Positions 52,311 to 60,282 of a stretch of DNA of 64,000 nt are shown piece by piece. The stretch's first letter is position 1. The number at the start of each line of letters is the position of its first letter. The notes below the pieces were generated by a model, which saw nothing but the letters and a program-made list of their open reading frames with translations, was not told the origin of the DNA and searched no databases. The stretch lies in NCBI RefSeq assembly GCF_040545875.1, contig NZ_JBEPMR010000005.1, one strand, 5' to 3'. Source of the DNA: Faecalicatena_A orotica. Lineage in GTDB: Bacteria; Bacillota; Clostridia; Lachnospirales; Lachnospiraceae. Made by a program: the position numbers and the translations under genes.

Positions 52311-52760
52311 TTATTCAAGGAACTGCTTCAGCTCTGACATAAATGTATTCACATCCTTAAATTCCCTGTAAACGGATGCAAAACGAACATAAGCTACAGG
52401 GTCCAGAGCCATCAGCTTGTCCATCACGATCTCGCCGATCTTGCTGCTCGGAATCTCTTTCTCTTCCCTGTTAAAAATCTCCAGTTCAATTTCATCTATC
52501 GTCTTCTGGATCTCAGATGCAGGAACCGGACGTTTATAACAAGCACTTAAAACACCCTGTTCTATCTTGGCACGGTCATACTGTTCCCTGTTGTTATCTT
52601 TCTTGATCACGATCAGCGGAATAGTCTCAATTTTTTCATAAGTTGTAAAACGCTTTCCGCACACATCGCAGGAACGCCTTCTGCGAATGGAATTGTTCTC
52701 TTCCGCCGGTCTTGAATCAATAACTCTCGTATCGGGGTGGCCACAATAAGGACATTTCAT
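52311..52760 (-). CDS. nrdR: Transcriptional repressor NrdR
   Basis: A 149-residue regulator of ribonucleotide reductase genes. The zinc ribbon is MKCPYCGHPDTRVIDSRPAE followed by RRRSCDVCGKRFTTYE; an ATP-cone domain (about 49-139) senses ATP/dATP. The ATG at 52760 starts the canonical MKCPYC sequence; a longer frame upstream is rejected. Length matches the family. Confidence 0.97.
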   Translation of the reverse strand: MKCPYCGHPDTRVIDSRPAEENNSIRRRRSCDVCGKRFTTYEKIETIPLIVIKKDNNREQYDRAKIEQGVLSACYKRPVPASEIQKTIDEIELEIFNREEKEIPSSKIGEIVMDKLMALDPVAYVRFASVYREFKDVNTFMSELKQFLE

Positions 52761-52875
52761 AATATATTCCGCCTTTCCTACCAATTCTGTCCTCATTATA
52801 CACAATATCCTTTACTGTGTCCAGATGATGTTTCGCGTATTTACGGGCTTTTTTGCCCTTTTCCGGGGCGGGTCT

Positions 52876-53130
52876 TTACAGCTTCTGAAGAAACTTTTCC
52901 TCCTGTATTTCTACTAATATAATATCCGGACCAATCTTCTTAATACAGCGCCACGGAATCACATATTCGCAGTCTGTCCCCAGAAACCCGCATATCTTCC
53001 CGGGGCCCGGAATTATGATCGCCTCAACCCTGCCTTCTTTGACATCGATGTCTATGTCTACGACACACCCCAGCCTCTTACAGTCACATACGTTGATTAC
53101 TTCCTTTTCCCGCAGTTCACATAATCTCAT
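52876..53130 (-). CDS. YlmC/YmxH-family sporulation protein (PRC-barrel)
   Basis: An 84-residue protein beginning MRLCELREKEVINVCDCKRL, with a PRC-barrel-like fold: GRVEAIIIPGPGKICGFLG then EYVIPWRCIKKIGPDIILVE. This is the YlmC/YmxH family, conserved in endospore-formers and linked to sporulation. The start at 53130 gives the canonical beginning. It suggests a spore-forming ancestry for the host. Confidence 0.88.
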   Translation of the reverse strand: MRLCELREKEVINVCDCKRLGCVVDIDIDVKEGRVEAIIIPGPGKICGFLGTDCEYVIPWRCIKKIGPDIILVEIQEEKFLQKL

Positions 53131-53190
53131 AGTTTCCCATCCTGAACAGTCAGCCTGCTTCATACGGACCCATTTTCTGATAACACAAAA

Positions 53191-53244
53191 AATGCCCGCA
53201 TACAGCAACAGCAGTTATTCTTACTGTTACTATATGCAGGCATT
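53191..53244. terminator. Terminator between ylmC-like gene and ABC-2 permease
   Basis: AATGCCcGCATA (53191-53202) pairs with TATGCaGGCATT (53233-53244) with one mismatch, plus inner AACAG/CTGTT. A-rich sequence precedes it. It ends the minus-strand ABC transporter transcript. Confidence 0.7.
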
Positions 53245-53269
53245 CAGAATCGGTGATACTGTGTAATGG

Positions 53270-54475
53270 TTAAATTGACATCACTTTCTCGCTCTCAAAT
53301 GCCTTCGCGATTACACCGATCAGTACCGCTCCGAGAACCAGTGTTACTCCCAGTGTCAGTCCATACTGCATCATGGTGACCTCCTGTGTCAGGATTCCCT
53401 GCAGCGTCAGTGATGTGTTATAGATCGGTACGGCATAAAGCCATTCCTGTGGGGTCTTTGTTGTAAACATTGTTGTGATTCCGAGTACAAGTACGAGCAT
53501 ATACACTGGCATGATATAGGAGTTCGCTTCCTTTACAGTCTTGGCAAATACAGATACCAGAACGATGATCGCGGAATACATAAACGCAATTGCAATTAAA
53601 AGCGCCGCCAGCATTCCTATCTGTGCCGGGTTCAGCGACAGGTTCACGCCTAAATCCGAACCTCCCATGCCGCCCATCATCTGTGGCATAAAGGCTACCA
53701 TAGCCCCCACATAGACAACCGAAGAGACACCGGAAATAATCATGAGTGAGAATACTTTTCCTAATACGATCGAGCTTCTTTTTATCGGAGACACGAGAAG
53801 GCTTGCCATTGTACCACGCTCCTTCTCACCGGCTACCATATCCGTCCCGATCCCCATCGCACCAGCAAATAACAGGATCGTTATAAAGTAAGGCAGCATC
53901 ATACCGAGTATCTTCCCGCCGGCCTTTTCTTCATCCTGAATGACCATATCCGGATTGTCAGAATTCACCGTAAATACGGTCAGCCCCGCCATGTCTTCCA
54001 CGCGGTCTGCCAGAAGTGTCTCCCTGTAATTTTCCAGCACGCCTGATGAAATCGCATCATATGCCGCACGTGAATAATCTTCCGACGGGTTATAATAGGT
54101 CTTGATCTGAGGGACAGAATCACCGGCCTTATACTCCGTAACCGCGTCCATGAAACCTTCCGGAAATTCTATCAGCAGGTCTGCATTCCCGTCTCTGATC
54201 ATATCTTCCGTGCCTGCACGGTCGCTCATCTGGATAATCTCACATTCTTTATCTGATGATCTTAAAAAGTCTTCAAATCCGTCCGGGGCATTCTGGACAT
54301 ATACAATAGAATTATGCGCTTCCACATCATTCTGTGCACTCGTGCTCAGACTGCTGACCAGTGTCATGATCCCGACCATGATAAGGACAGGAAGCAGGAA
54401 AACGGAAAAAATCATCTTCTTATCTTTAAATACTCTGGCCAGTTCTTTCCGGCATATCTGACTGATTCCACTCAT
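53270..54475 (-). CDS. ABC-2 type exporter permease, NatB-like
   Basis: A 401-residue membrane protein with one N-terminal helix, a large external domain (about 45-175) and five C-terminal helices. It begins SGISQICRKELARVFKDKKM and contains GTDMVAGEKERGTMASLLVS, the conserved segment of NatB/ABC2_membrane_3 proteins. NatAB systems export sodium or, in relatives, antibiotics. It follows the ATPase gene by one base. Confidence 0.9.
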   Translation of the reverse strand: MSGISQICRKELARVFKDKKMIFSVFLLPVLIMVGIMTLVSSLSTSAQNDVEAHNSIVYVQNAPDGFEDFLRSSDKECEIIQMSDRAGTEDMIRDGNADLLIEFPEGFMDAVTEYKAGDSVPQIKTYYNPSEDYSRAAYDAISSGVLENYRETLLADRVEDMAGLTVFTVNSDNPDMVIQDEEKAGGKILGMMLPYFITILLFAGAMGIGTDMVAGEKERGTMASLLVSPIKRSSIVLGKVFSLMIISGVSSVVYVGAMVAFMPQMMGGMGGSDLGVNLSLNPAQIGMLAALLIAIAFMYSAIIVLVSVFAKTVKEANSYIMPVYMLVLVLGITTMFTTKTPQEWLYAVPIYNTSLTLQGILTQEVTMMQYGLTLGVTLVLGAVLIGVIAKAFESEKVMSI

Positions 54476-54476
54476 C

Positions 54477-55250
54477 TTACTTCCCCCCTTTTATGTCTCT
54501 GTAGAGTTCAAAGAAAGCATCTTCGAGATCCTCTGTATTCGTATCGTGGAGGATCTGCTCCAGATTCCCCTCAGCAACTTTACATCCGTCAATGATAATC
54601 CCGATCCTGTCACAGATCTTCTCAGCCTCGGACATCACATGTGTGGAGATGATGACAAGCTTGCCGTCATCCCGCAGCTTTTTCAGATAATCCGTCACGC
54701 TTCTGGCCGTGATAACATCCAGCCCATTGGTCGGCTCATCAAATATCACAATCTCCGGGTCGTGCACAAGGCAGACTGCGATAGCCGCCTTCTGTGCCAT
54801 ACCTGTTGACAGCTCTTTGATCTTCTTATGTGAAAAATCCTTGATCCCGAAATAAGTAAAAAGTTCTTCTTTCCGGGACTTTAACCTGTCTTCCGGTATA
54901 TTATGCAGTCTTCCGAAGAAGTCAAACATATAGTCAACGGAAAACTGCGGGTCCAGCTTGATATCACCGGTCAGGAAACCGATCTTCTCCCTTACTTTTT
55001 CCGGCTCCTTCTGTACCTCGTGCCCTGCAACGAATATCTCTCCTTTTGTGGGCTTGATAATCGTAGAGATGCAGCGCAGTGTCGTCGTCTTTCCCGCCCC
55101 GTTTGGTCCTAAAAGTCCATATATCTCTCCCGGCTTTGCAGTCAGGCTCAGGTTATTAACAGCAGTCTTGACCGGATTCGTCGTCTTGGATTCCTTCATC
55201 TGCTTTTTGTTCAGCTTATAAATCTTGGTCATGCCTTTGATTTCAATCAT
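54477..55250 (-). CDS. ABC exporter ATPase, NatA-like
   Basis: A 257-residue ATPase with Walker A GPNGAGKTTTLR, signature LSTGMAQKAAIAVCL and Walker B IVIFDEPTNGLD. AGGAGGGGAGATT lies before the ATG. With the ABC-2 permease it forms an export system of the Nat type. Confidence 0.93.
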   Translation of the reverse strand: MIEIKGMTKIYKLNKKQMKESKTTNPVKTAVNNLSLTAKPGEIYGLLGPNGAGKTTTLRCISTIIKPTKGEIFVAGHEVQKEPEKVREKIGFLTGDIKLDPQFSVDYMFDFFGRLHNIPEDRLKSRKEELFTYFGIKDFSHKKIKELSTGMAQKAAIAVCLVHDPEIVIFDEPTNGLDVITARSVTDYLKKLRDDGKLVIISTHVMSEAEKICDRIGIIIDGCKVAEGNLEQILHDTNTEDLEDAFFELYRDIKGGK

Positions 55251-55289
55251 AATCTCCCCTCCTCATATCTGTATTATTGTGTTAATACA

Positions 55290-55318
55290 AATATAAGTCT
55301 TTGTTATCTATTTGTCAA
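55290..55318 (-). promoter_or_regulatory. Promoter of the NatAB-like operon
   Basis: On the minus strand a perfect TTGACA (plus 55313-55318) and TATATT (plus 55290-55295) are spaced by 17 bases, about 40 bases before the ATPase start. The sequence TTGTATTAACAC just downstream of the -10 box could hold an operator. Confidence 0.7.
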
Positions 55319-55408
55319 CCAAAATATTTTACCAGTTTTATCCCTGTTTTTTATTGGGTTTTTATATTTAATTTCTCAGTCTGCTTTCCTGAAATCAGAA
55401 ACCCGGAA

Positions 55409-55888
55409 TTACAGGTTCTTCTCATAGTACTTTTTGATAACAGCCAGAAGCAGGCAGTACAATATTGTCACGGCCCATATGCACCAGAATACCATCATAT
55501 TGAAGAACACGGATATCAGCATTGTCACATAACAGAGACCAAGCATAATATATCCTGTCAGGTACATCGTCTTCTGCATGATCAGGCTGTTCCTTTCATC
55601 GGACTCTTTCAGCCGTTCCGCCCTCAGACGTTTTTCATCACGCAGAAGTTTCTTTGCTTTTATATACTCCTTAATTCCCATGACAATGATAACTGCCCCG
55701 GTTCCTGAAAATAATCCGCATACAAATCCTGCATGCATGGTTTCCATACGCATCATTGCAAACAGCGCCGCAATTATGGCTGCAGCCCCCGCAAAACAAA
55801 GCAGGATATCGGCCTTACATCTGCTCTTCAACTTGTTCCTGTACTCCTCATCGGTCTTTGCACCTTTTAATAATGTTTTCACTATCAT
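55409..55888 (-). CDS. Membrane protein of unknown function in XRE operon
   Basis: A 159-residue protein with a cytosolic N-terminal segment and about four hydrophobic segments, in two pairs separated by a charged coiled segment (KEYIKAKKLLRDEKRLRAER). Its start overlaps the XRE gene stop by 4 bases (ATGA). Pairs of XRE regulator and such membrane proteins are common in Lachnospiraceae, with no known function. Confidence 0.75.
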   Translation of the reverse strand: MIVKTLLKGAKTDEEYRNKLKSRCKADILLCFAGAAAIIAALFAMMRMETMHAGFVCGLFSGTGAVIIVMGIKEYIKAKKLLRDEKRLRAERLKESDERNSLIMQKTMYLTGYIMLGLCYVTMLISVFFNMMVFWCIWAVTILYCLLLAVIKKYYEKNL

Positions 55889-56094
55889 ATGTTCTCCTCC
55901 TCCAGATTAAATATAAAAATCTCCTCTATACTCATTTCAAAATACTGTGCGATCTTATGGGCTAAAATCAACGATGCATTATACTTGCCGTTTTCCAGCG
56001 ATATAATGGTCTGCCTTGTCACTTCAACCGCATCTGCCAGCTCATTCTGCGTAATCTTCCGCGCTTTCCTTAATTCCTGAATCCGGTTAATCAA
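55885..56094 (-). CDS. Small XRE-family transcriptional regulator
   Basis: A 69-residue protein consisting almost only of a Cro/CI-type helix-turn-helix: IQELRKARKITQNELADAVE and VTRQTIISLENGKYNASLIL. It belongs to the YozG/YvaO-like small regulators that are encoded with small membrane proteins. It probably represses its own operon by binding the tandem repeats at 56431-56490. Confidence 0.92.
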   Translation of the reverse strand: MINRIQELRKARKITQNELADAVEVTRQTIISLENGKYNASLILAHKIAQYFEMSIEEIFIFNLEEENI

Positions 56095-56111
56095 TACGCT
56101 TCCCCGCTTTC

Positions 56112-56348
56112 TTATGTTTTATCATGATTCTTGTCTGCACCCTGCCTGAATCTGAAAAGCTCTTTCTTCTTTGCTTTCAGTCTCTGGTACTTTTCTTCCG
56201 ACAGCAGCCCTATTAGTTCAAAGCATATGCCAATTCCTAACATCACGCATTTAATAAACTCAGGCACAGCAAAAAACTGTTCCATCGTTAACGTTCCTGC
56301 ACACACCAATAATCCTATTTTTACTTCCTTACGTAAATCTCTTCTCAT
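56112..56348 (-). CDS. Small membrane protein, first gene of XRE operon
   Basis: A 78-residue protein with one or two hydrophobic segments (EFIKCVMLGIGICFELIGLL) and a charged C-terminal tail. AGAAAGGAGAAGTTCCA lies before the ATG. It precedes the XRE gene by 17 bases. Function unknown. Confidence 0.7.
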   Translation of the reverse strand: MRRDLRKEVKIGLLVCAGTLTMEQFFAVPEFIKCVMLGIGICFELIGLLSEEKYQRLKAKKKELFRFRQGADKNHDKT

Positions 56349-56424
56349 TGGAACTTCTCCTTTCTGCTACTTTATGGATTATGAAAGCCTAAAATCATGT
56401 TTCCGTATTTGTCTTTCTGAATAA

Positions 56425-56490
56425 AGTATAGTTTGCTTTACATTAAATGTCAAGTGTGTTTTACATTTTTTGTAAAGTTTGTTTTACATT
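56425..56490 (-). promoter_or_regulatory. Promoter with three tandem 14-bp operator repeats at 23-bp period
   Basis: On the minus strand TTGACA (plus 56448-56453) and TATACT (plus 56425-56430) are spaced by exactly 17 bases. On the plus strand three copies of G-T-[TG]-T-G-[CT]-TTTACATT start at 56431, 56454 and 56477, each 23 bases apart. The first copy sits between -10 and -35, the others upstream. The arrangement suggests cooperative binding by the small XRE regulator of this operon. Confidence 0.75.
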
Positions 56491-56901
56491 ATTAATTTTC
56501 AACCTCTTTGCCCTGTAAAATTTAAAAAAATTAGGGACAATTTTTGTTGCCCCCCACTACTTGTAAACGAATAAATCCGATGTTATATCGTCAAACTACA
56601 GCATCGGATTTTCTGTGTCTTCCAATTTCGTCAAAATGCCTAATTGCTCTTTTTCTTATCTCATGATATAGTTCTATCAGAAACTTCGAAAGGTATTCAC
56701 CTTTCATTTTTCAATCGGCAGTTCGCCGGTTTACCCAATTAATTACTTATTAGAACCGCAGAAAACAAAATCTGAGTACTACATATTGAAGAGATTCCTG
56801 TCTTTTACATATCTGCATTTCGTGATATGATAATAATAAGTCAGAAGAACTCCTTACATGTGTATTATCTGTTTTCTGCACAGGAAAGGAGATTTCATTT
56901 T
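56491..56901. other. Non-coding region with an isolated terminator and short hairpins
   Basis: About 410 bases without a gene. A strong hairpin lies at 56573-56611 (AAATCCGATG with CATCGGATTT, followed by TCTG), although no gene ends here. GAAAGGT-ATTC-ACCTTTC (about 56688-56705) and CGGC-AGTTC-GCCG (about 56714-56726) are small hairpins. A candidate promoter of the following gene is TTTACA (56804-56809) with TATGAT (56826-56831). The isolated terminator may mark a lost gene or a small RNA. Confidence 0.45.
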
Positions 56902-57927
56902 ATGACCAAAAGCAACTTTATTATGTTACCCACTGTAGACTTTTGTTTCAAGGAACTGATGCAGAACCCCAAAGTCAGGAAGGGCTTCATTTCAGCATTG
57001 CTGAACCTGTCGCCGGATGAAGTCGAGGATACGATTCTTCTCCCCACGCTGCTTCCGAGAGACTCGGCTGATGATAAGCTGGGAATCATGGATGTACGTG
57101 TATTACTTAAGGACGGGACGCAGATGAATATGGAAATGCAGGTCAAATACTTTGAATACTGGGATGAACGCGCCATGTTCTACCTCAGTAAGATGTTTGA
57201 CAGCCAGATCCGCAAGGGTGAATCCTATGAAAAACTGCAGAAATGTATCCATGTAAGTATTTTAGATTTCATCCATTTTCCCAATGACAAAGAATGTTAC
57301 CGCAGGATTCATTTCCGGGATGACAGCACCTATGATCTTTATTCGGATAAAATGGAGCTTCAGATACTGGAACTGAAAAAACTGCCCCCTGAAGTAAAGA
57401 CTGGCGAGGATGTTCTTGCATGGATGAGGTTCTTCAGTGGTAAAAACAGAGAGGAGTTTCAGACTATGGCTAAGACAAACGAATATCTCGATGAAGCATA
57501 CAATACACTGCTCCAACTGAGTGCGGATGATAAAAAGCGGCTGGAATATGAGGCCCGTGAAAAGGCATTGAAAGATTATAATACCCAGATAAAAAGCGCT
57601 GAAAAGAGAGGGCTGAAAGCCGGCGAGGAGATTGGGCGCAAAGCCGGCGAGGAAATCGGACGCAAAGCTGGGGAGGCGATTGGACGCAAAGCTGGGGAGG
57701 AAATCGGACGCAAAGCCGGTGAAGAGATTGGACGCAAAGCCGGCGAGGAAATCGGACGTAAGGCTGGAGAAGAAATTGGGATGTGCAGGGGCAAAGAGTT
57801 GGGGGAACAGGAAGGGGAACGCCGTACCCGCCAGATCTTCAAACTTTTCATGCAAGGTAAATCACCGGAAGAAATTGCCGCCCTTTGTAATATTAGTATA
57901 GATAAAGTAAAACATATATTAGAATAG
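56902..57927 (+). CDS. Rpn-family PD-(D/E)XK nuclease/putative transposase with tandem repeat tail
   Basis: A 341-residue protein. The N-terminal 230 residues match the recombination-promoting nuclease/PDDEXK transposase family: MLPTVDFCFKELMQNPKVRK, DDKLGIMDVRVLLKDGTQMN followed by MEMQVKYFEYWDERAMFYLS (catalytic Asp and Glu-x-Gln). Residues 237-292 are seven copies of the octapeptide GRKAGEEI. The C-terminal 40 residues (MQGKSPEEIAALCNISIDKV) form a small helical motif typical of these proteins. AAAGGAG lies before the ATG at 56902. Confidence 0.92.
   Translation: MTKSNFIMLPTVDFCFKELMQNPKVRKGFISALLNLSPDEVEDTILLPTLLPRDSADDKLGIMDVRVLLKDGTQMNMEMQVKYFEYWDERAMFYLSKMFDSQIRKGESYEKLQKCIHVSILDFIHFPNDKECYRRIHFRDDSTYDLYSDKMELQILELKKLPPEVKTGEDVLAWMRFFSGKNREEFQTMAKTNEYLDEAYNTLLQLSADDKKRLEYEAREKALKDYNTQIKSAEKRGLKAGEEIGRKAGEEIGRKAGEAIGRKAGEEIGRKAGEEIGRKAGEEIGRKAGEEIGMCRGKELGEQEGERRTRQIFKLFMQGKSPEEIAALCNISIDKVKHILE
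57610..57777 (+). repeat. Seven 24-bp tandem repeats inside the Rpn-like gene
   Basis: Seven in-frame copies of a 24-bp unit with small differences, encoding GRKAGEEI (first copy GLKAGEEI, third GRKAGEAI). Because the unit is a multiple of three, changes in copy number would lengthen or shorten a linker without breaking the frame. Confidence 0.92.
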
Positions 57928-57974
57928 CTTGTAAGCTACATTAGATTTTTGAGAGTTCAGGAGGATTTTACACT

Positions 57975-58355
57975 ATGAAAGAAACTATATTATTATTTCA
58001 CGTATCAGATAAAGAGAAGCTTTTGAAAATAGAGATGGCATTATTCCCTCTACACGTGCGTCTAAAGAAAGTAAAGACGGAAGAGTACAATCAGCCGCTC
58101 GGCGTACTGGCGGGTGTGAAAGACGCGGTTCCCAAAGAAGGGGCCTATAACGGGGACGATCTGCCGGATACGATGATTGTCTTTGCCTTTTTCGATGACA
58201 ACAGGCTGAATCAGGCACTTGCAGCCCTAAAAAAGAGCGGGGCGGGCCCTCTCCCCTACAAGGCAGTGCTTACTCCTACGAACCAGTTATGGACGGCACA
58301 GGAATGTTTTGCAGAAATCCGGCAGGAGCATGAGGCTATGACTCCGAAGAAGTAG
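57975..58355 (+). CDS. DUF3783-family protein
   Basis: A 126-residue protein (KETILLFHVSDKEKLLKIEM; DTMIVFAFFDDNRLNQALAA; YKAVLTPTNQLWTAQECF) matching DUF3783, a small conserved family of Clostridia without a known role. AGGAGG lies 11 bases before the ATG. It ends at a terminator. Confidence 0.85.
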   Translation: MKETILLFHVSDKEKLLKIEMALFPLHVRLKKVKTEEYNQPLGVLAGVKDAVPKEGAYNGDDLPDTMIVFAFFDDNRLNQALAALKKSGAGPLPYKAVLTPTNQLWTAQECFAEIRQEHEAMTPKK

Positions 58356-58398
58356 TCTTCAGCATATTTCTGTAACAGATGCTGCTTTCTTATACGTT

Positions 58399-58465
58399 AA
58401 AAAGGTTCTATCGAATACAGTGACGCCCGGAATATCCGGGTTGTGCGTATTCAATAGAGCCTTTT
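58399..58465. terminator. Long bidirectional terminator
   Basis: AAAAAGGTTCTATCGAATAC (58399-58418) pairs, with a few mismatches, with GTATTCAATAGAGCCTTTT (58447-58465), and an inner stem CCCGG/CCGGG closes the loop. Runs of A and T at both ends serve both strands. It lies between convergent genes. Confidence 0.85.
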
Positions 58466-58487
58466 CCTATGCATTATAGTGCCAGTA

Positions 58488-60140
58488 TTACCACGGAAGG
58501 AGTTTTCCACCCCCGCTTAATGTAATCGTTTTTTTATTCAGCCAGCTGTTTCCGGCATTTGAGCTGTCGTAGTAAATAGAGTGTCCATTGGACTGAATAT
58601 TACTGCATTTTGAATCATCATTCTTAATAACATTTACATAGGAATCCCCGGTTAATTCCCATTTAGAGTCTTTATCCAGAGAAATATCCACATTCTGTCC
58701 CTTGTTTTCCCCATTTACAGTGCCCTTTAATGTTGACTGTTCCGTGAGATTTATTGTCACCCTGCTTATTTCATCACAGATGATATCACCCTGCAGCTTC
58801 TGTGCAATTCCTGTCAGTGTAATATCGCCCCCGTTCTTTCCTGCCGTCCCCCAGCTATTCGTATCATTGCCGGCAGCGTTAATAAGTATTTTCCCCTGAT
58901 ATATCAATTCTGTGTTTATAAGAACCGCTTCAGCCTTCGTATTGGTAATATAGAACATGGGTCCCTGCCCTGTCGATGTCAGCCTGGAATCGGTTACTTT
59001 CAGTTTTGCCGGGTCTTCTTTGGAATCCCCTTCAGTACTCTGATACAGCATGATCCCCTGTTTCCCGACTCCTGTAAAATCACATTTGTTCAGGCTCACG
59101 GAATTCTTCCCATCAACCACGATAATCGGTCCTGTTTCAGAATTACCGGTCAGGTCTTCCAATGCAATCTTCCCTTCCGAATAAATACAGGGACTCCCCT
59201 GTCCGGAAGCAGAAATATTACCGCCTGTTACACTTACTGTTCCGCCGCCTTTTCCGGCTGCTATCGGCGGACTCTGGTCTCCGCTGGTCGTTATATCGAC
59301 GTCAGCCGCCTCTATCGTGCCGCCGTATGTCGCTGTCAGACCTTTTGAAGATCCCCCTGACGTCTCTATCTTCACATCACTGACATGGACTAATGCATCT
59401 TTCCCCGAAGAAAAAATCCCCCCGGAACCTTCAGATGATGATGTTATCTCACTTTTGCCGATGCTGGATTCGCTTCCTGCGGTCGTTACAAAAACCGCAT
59501 TTACACCATAAAAACTACTTTCATCCACACTTGTTGTATCTCCGGCCTTTGTCAGCTTAGCATTTGTCATATTCAAAGTCCCACTGTTCTTTACCAGTAC
59601 AACACTTTCATTCTCTTTACTTGACCCCAGTGATTCTTTATCGGAAGTGTCGCTTTTGCCATCTACCTGAAGGACCGCTGACAGTTCAATGATGCCCTTG
59701 GCAGTTCCATCCGTCTCTGCCTGATCTGCACTGTCCTGTTTCTCAATGCTTGAGGCATCCGGCAGAATCGTAACTGTCTTCGCATCTGCCCCTTCCAGTA
59801 TTGCCACAATGATATCCCCTGTCTCAATGTCATCAATGGACCCAGCTTCTGTTTCCTCTTGTTTTCCGGAAGATACTTCGGACTCCTGTACTTCTGTCTT
59901 ATCAGAAACAGTGATAACCTGTTCTTCTCCTGTCAATATCACATTGCTGTAGTCTTCCTCCGGAATTTCGGAGCTTGAATCTTTCCTTTGTGCCAGTGCG
60001 ATTGTAATGTGTTCTCCCTCGATCTTCGCAACCTGTCCGTAAACAGTAATTTCATCACTCGTCCCCTGACGGCTGCACCCTGTGAATGCAAACGACAGTA
60101 TCGTTATACCCAGAATCATACGTACCCATCTTTTTTTCAT
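58488..60140 (-). CDS. Secreted lipoprotein with beta-helix-like repeats
   Basis: A 550-residue lipoprotein (signal MKKRWVRMILGITILSFAFT, then GCSRQ). An N-terminal domain (about 25-125) resembles a small OB-like fold (EITVYGQVAKIEGEHITIAL). The remainder (about 150-545) is a Ser/Thr/Gly-rich array of short strands such as GTLNMTNAKLTKAGDTTSVD and GTIEAADVDITTSGDQSPPI, typical of a right-handed parallel beta-helix, as in pectate-lyase-like and adhesive cell-surface proteins. No catalytic motif is evident. The ATG at 60140 follows AAAGGATGG; a longer frame to 60200 is rejected because it would bury the signal. Confidence 0.75.
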   Translation of the reverse strand: MKKRWVRMILGITILSFAFTGCSRQGTSDEITVYGQVAKIEGEHITIALAQRKDSSSEIPEEDYSNVILTGEEQVITVSDKTEVQESEVSSGKQEETEAGSIDDIETGDIIVAILEGADAKTVTILPDASSIEKQDSADQAETDGTAKGIIELSAVLQVDGKSDTSDKESLGSSKENESVVLVKNSGTLNMTNAKLTKAGDTTSVDESSFYGVNAVFVTTAGSESSIGKSEITSSSEGSGGIFSSGKDALVHVSDVKIETSGGSSKGLTATYGGTIEAADVDITTSGDQSPPIAAGKGGGTVSVTGGNISASGQGSPCIYSEGKIALEDLTGNSETGPIIVVDGKNSVSLNKCDFTGVGKQGIMLYQSTEGDSKEDPAKLKVTDSRLTSTGQGPMFYITNTKAEAVLINTELIYQGKILINAAGNDTNSWGTAGKNGGDITLTGIAQKLQGDIICDEISRVTINLTEQSTLKGTVNGENKGQNVDISLDKDSKWELTGDSYVNVIKNDDSKCSNIQSNGHSIYYDSSNAGNSWLNKKTITLSGGGKLLPW

Positions 60141-60282
60141 TAGACCATCCTTTCTGCCCCTTATTTCCGGATATCTACCAGCATACCTGCTTTTCTCCAT
60201 GAGTCAGCATAATTGTATGAAAAATTTTTGACATCCATGTAGCAGAAATGTGTTTTTTCTGTGAACGGAAAGAGTCTGGGTC

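Noticed and set aside
57262..57855. 197-codon minus-strand frame with Phe/Ala/Ser-rich repeats opposite the Rpn-like gene
   Set aside because: The repeats are the complement of the GRKAGEEI array; the plus frame has family motifs and a ribosome site.
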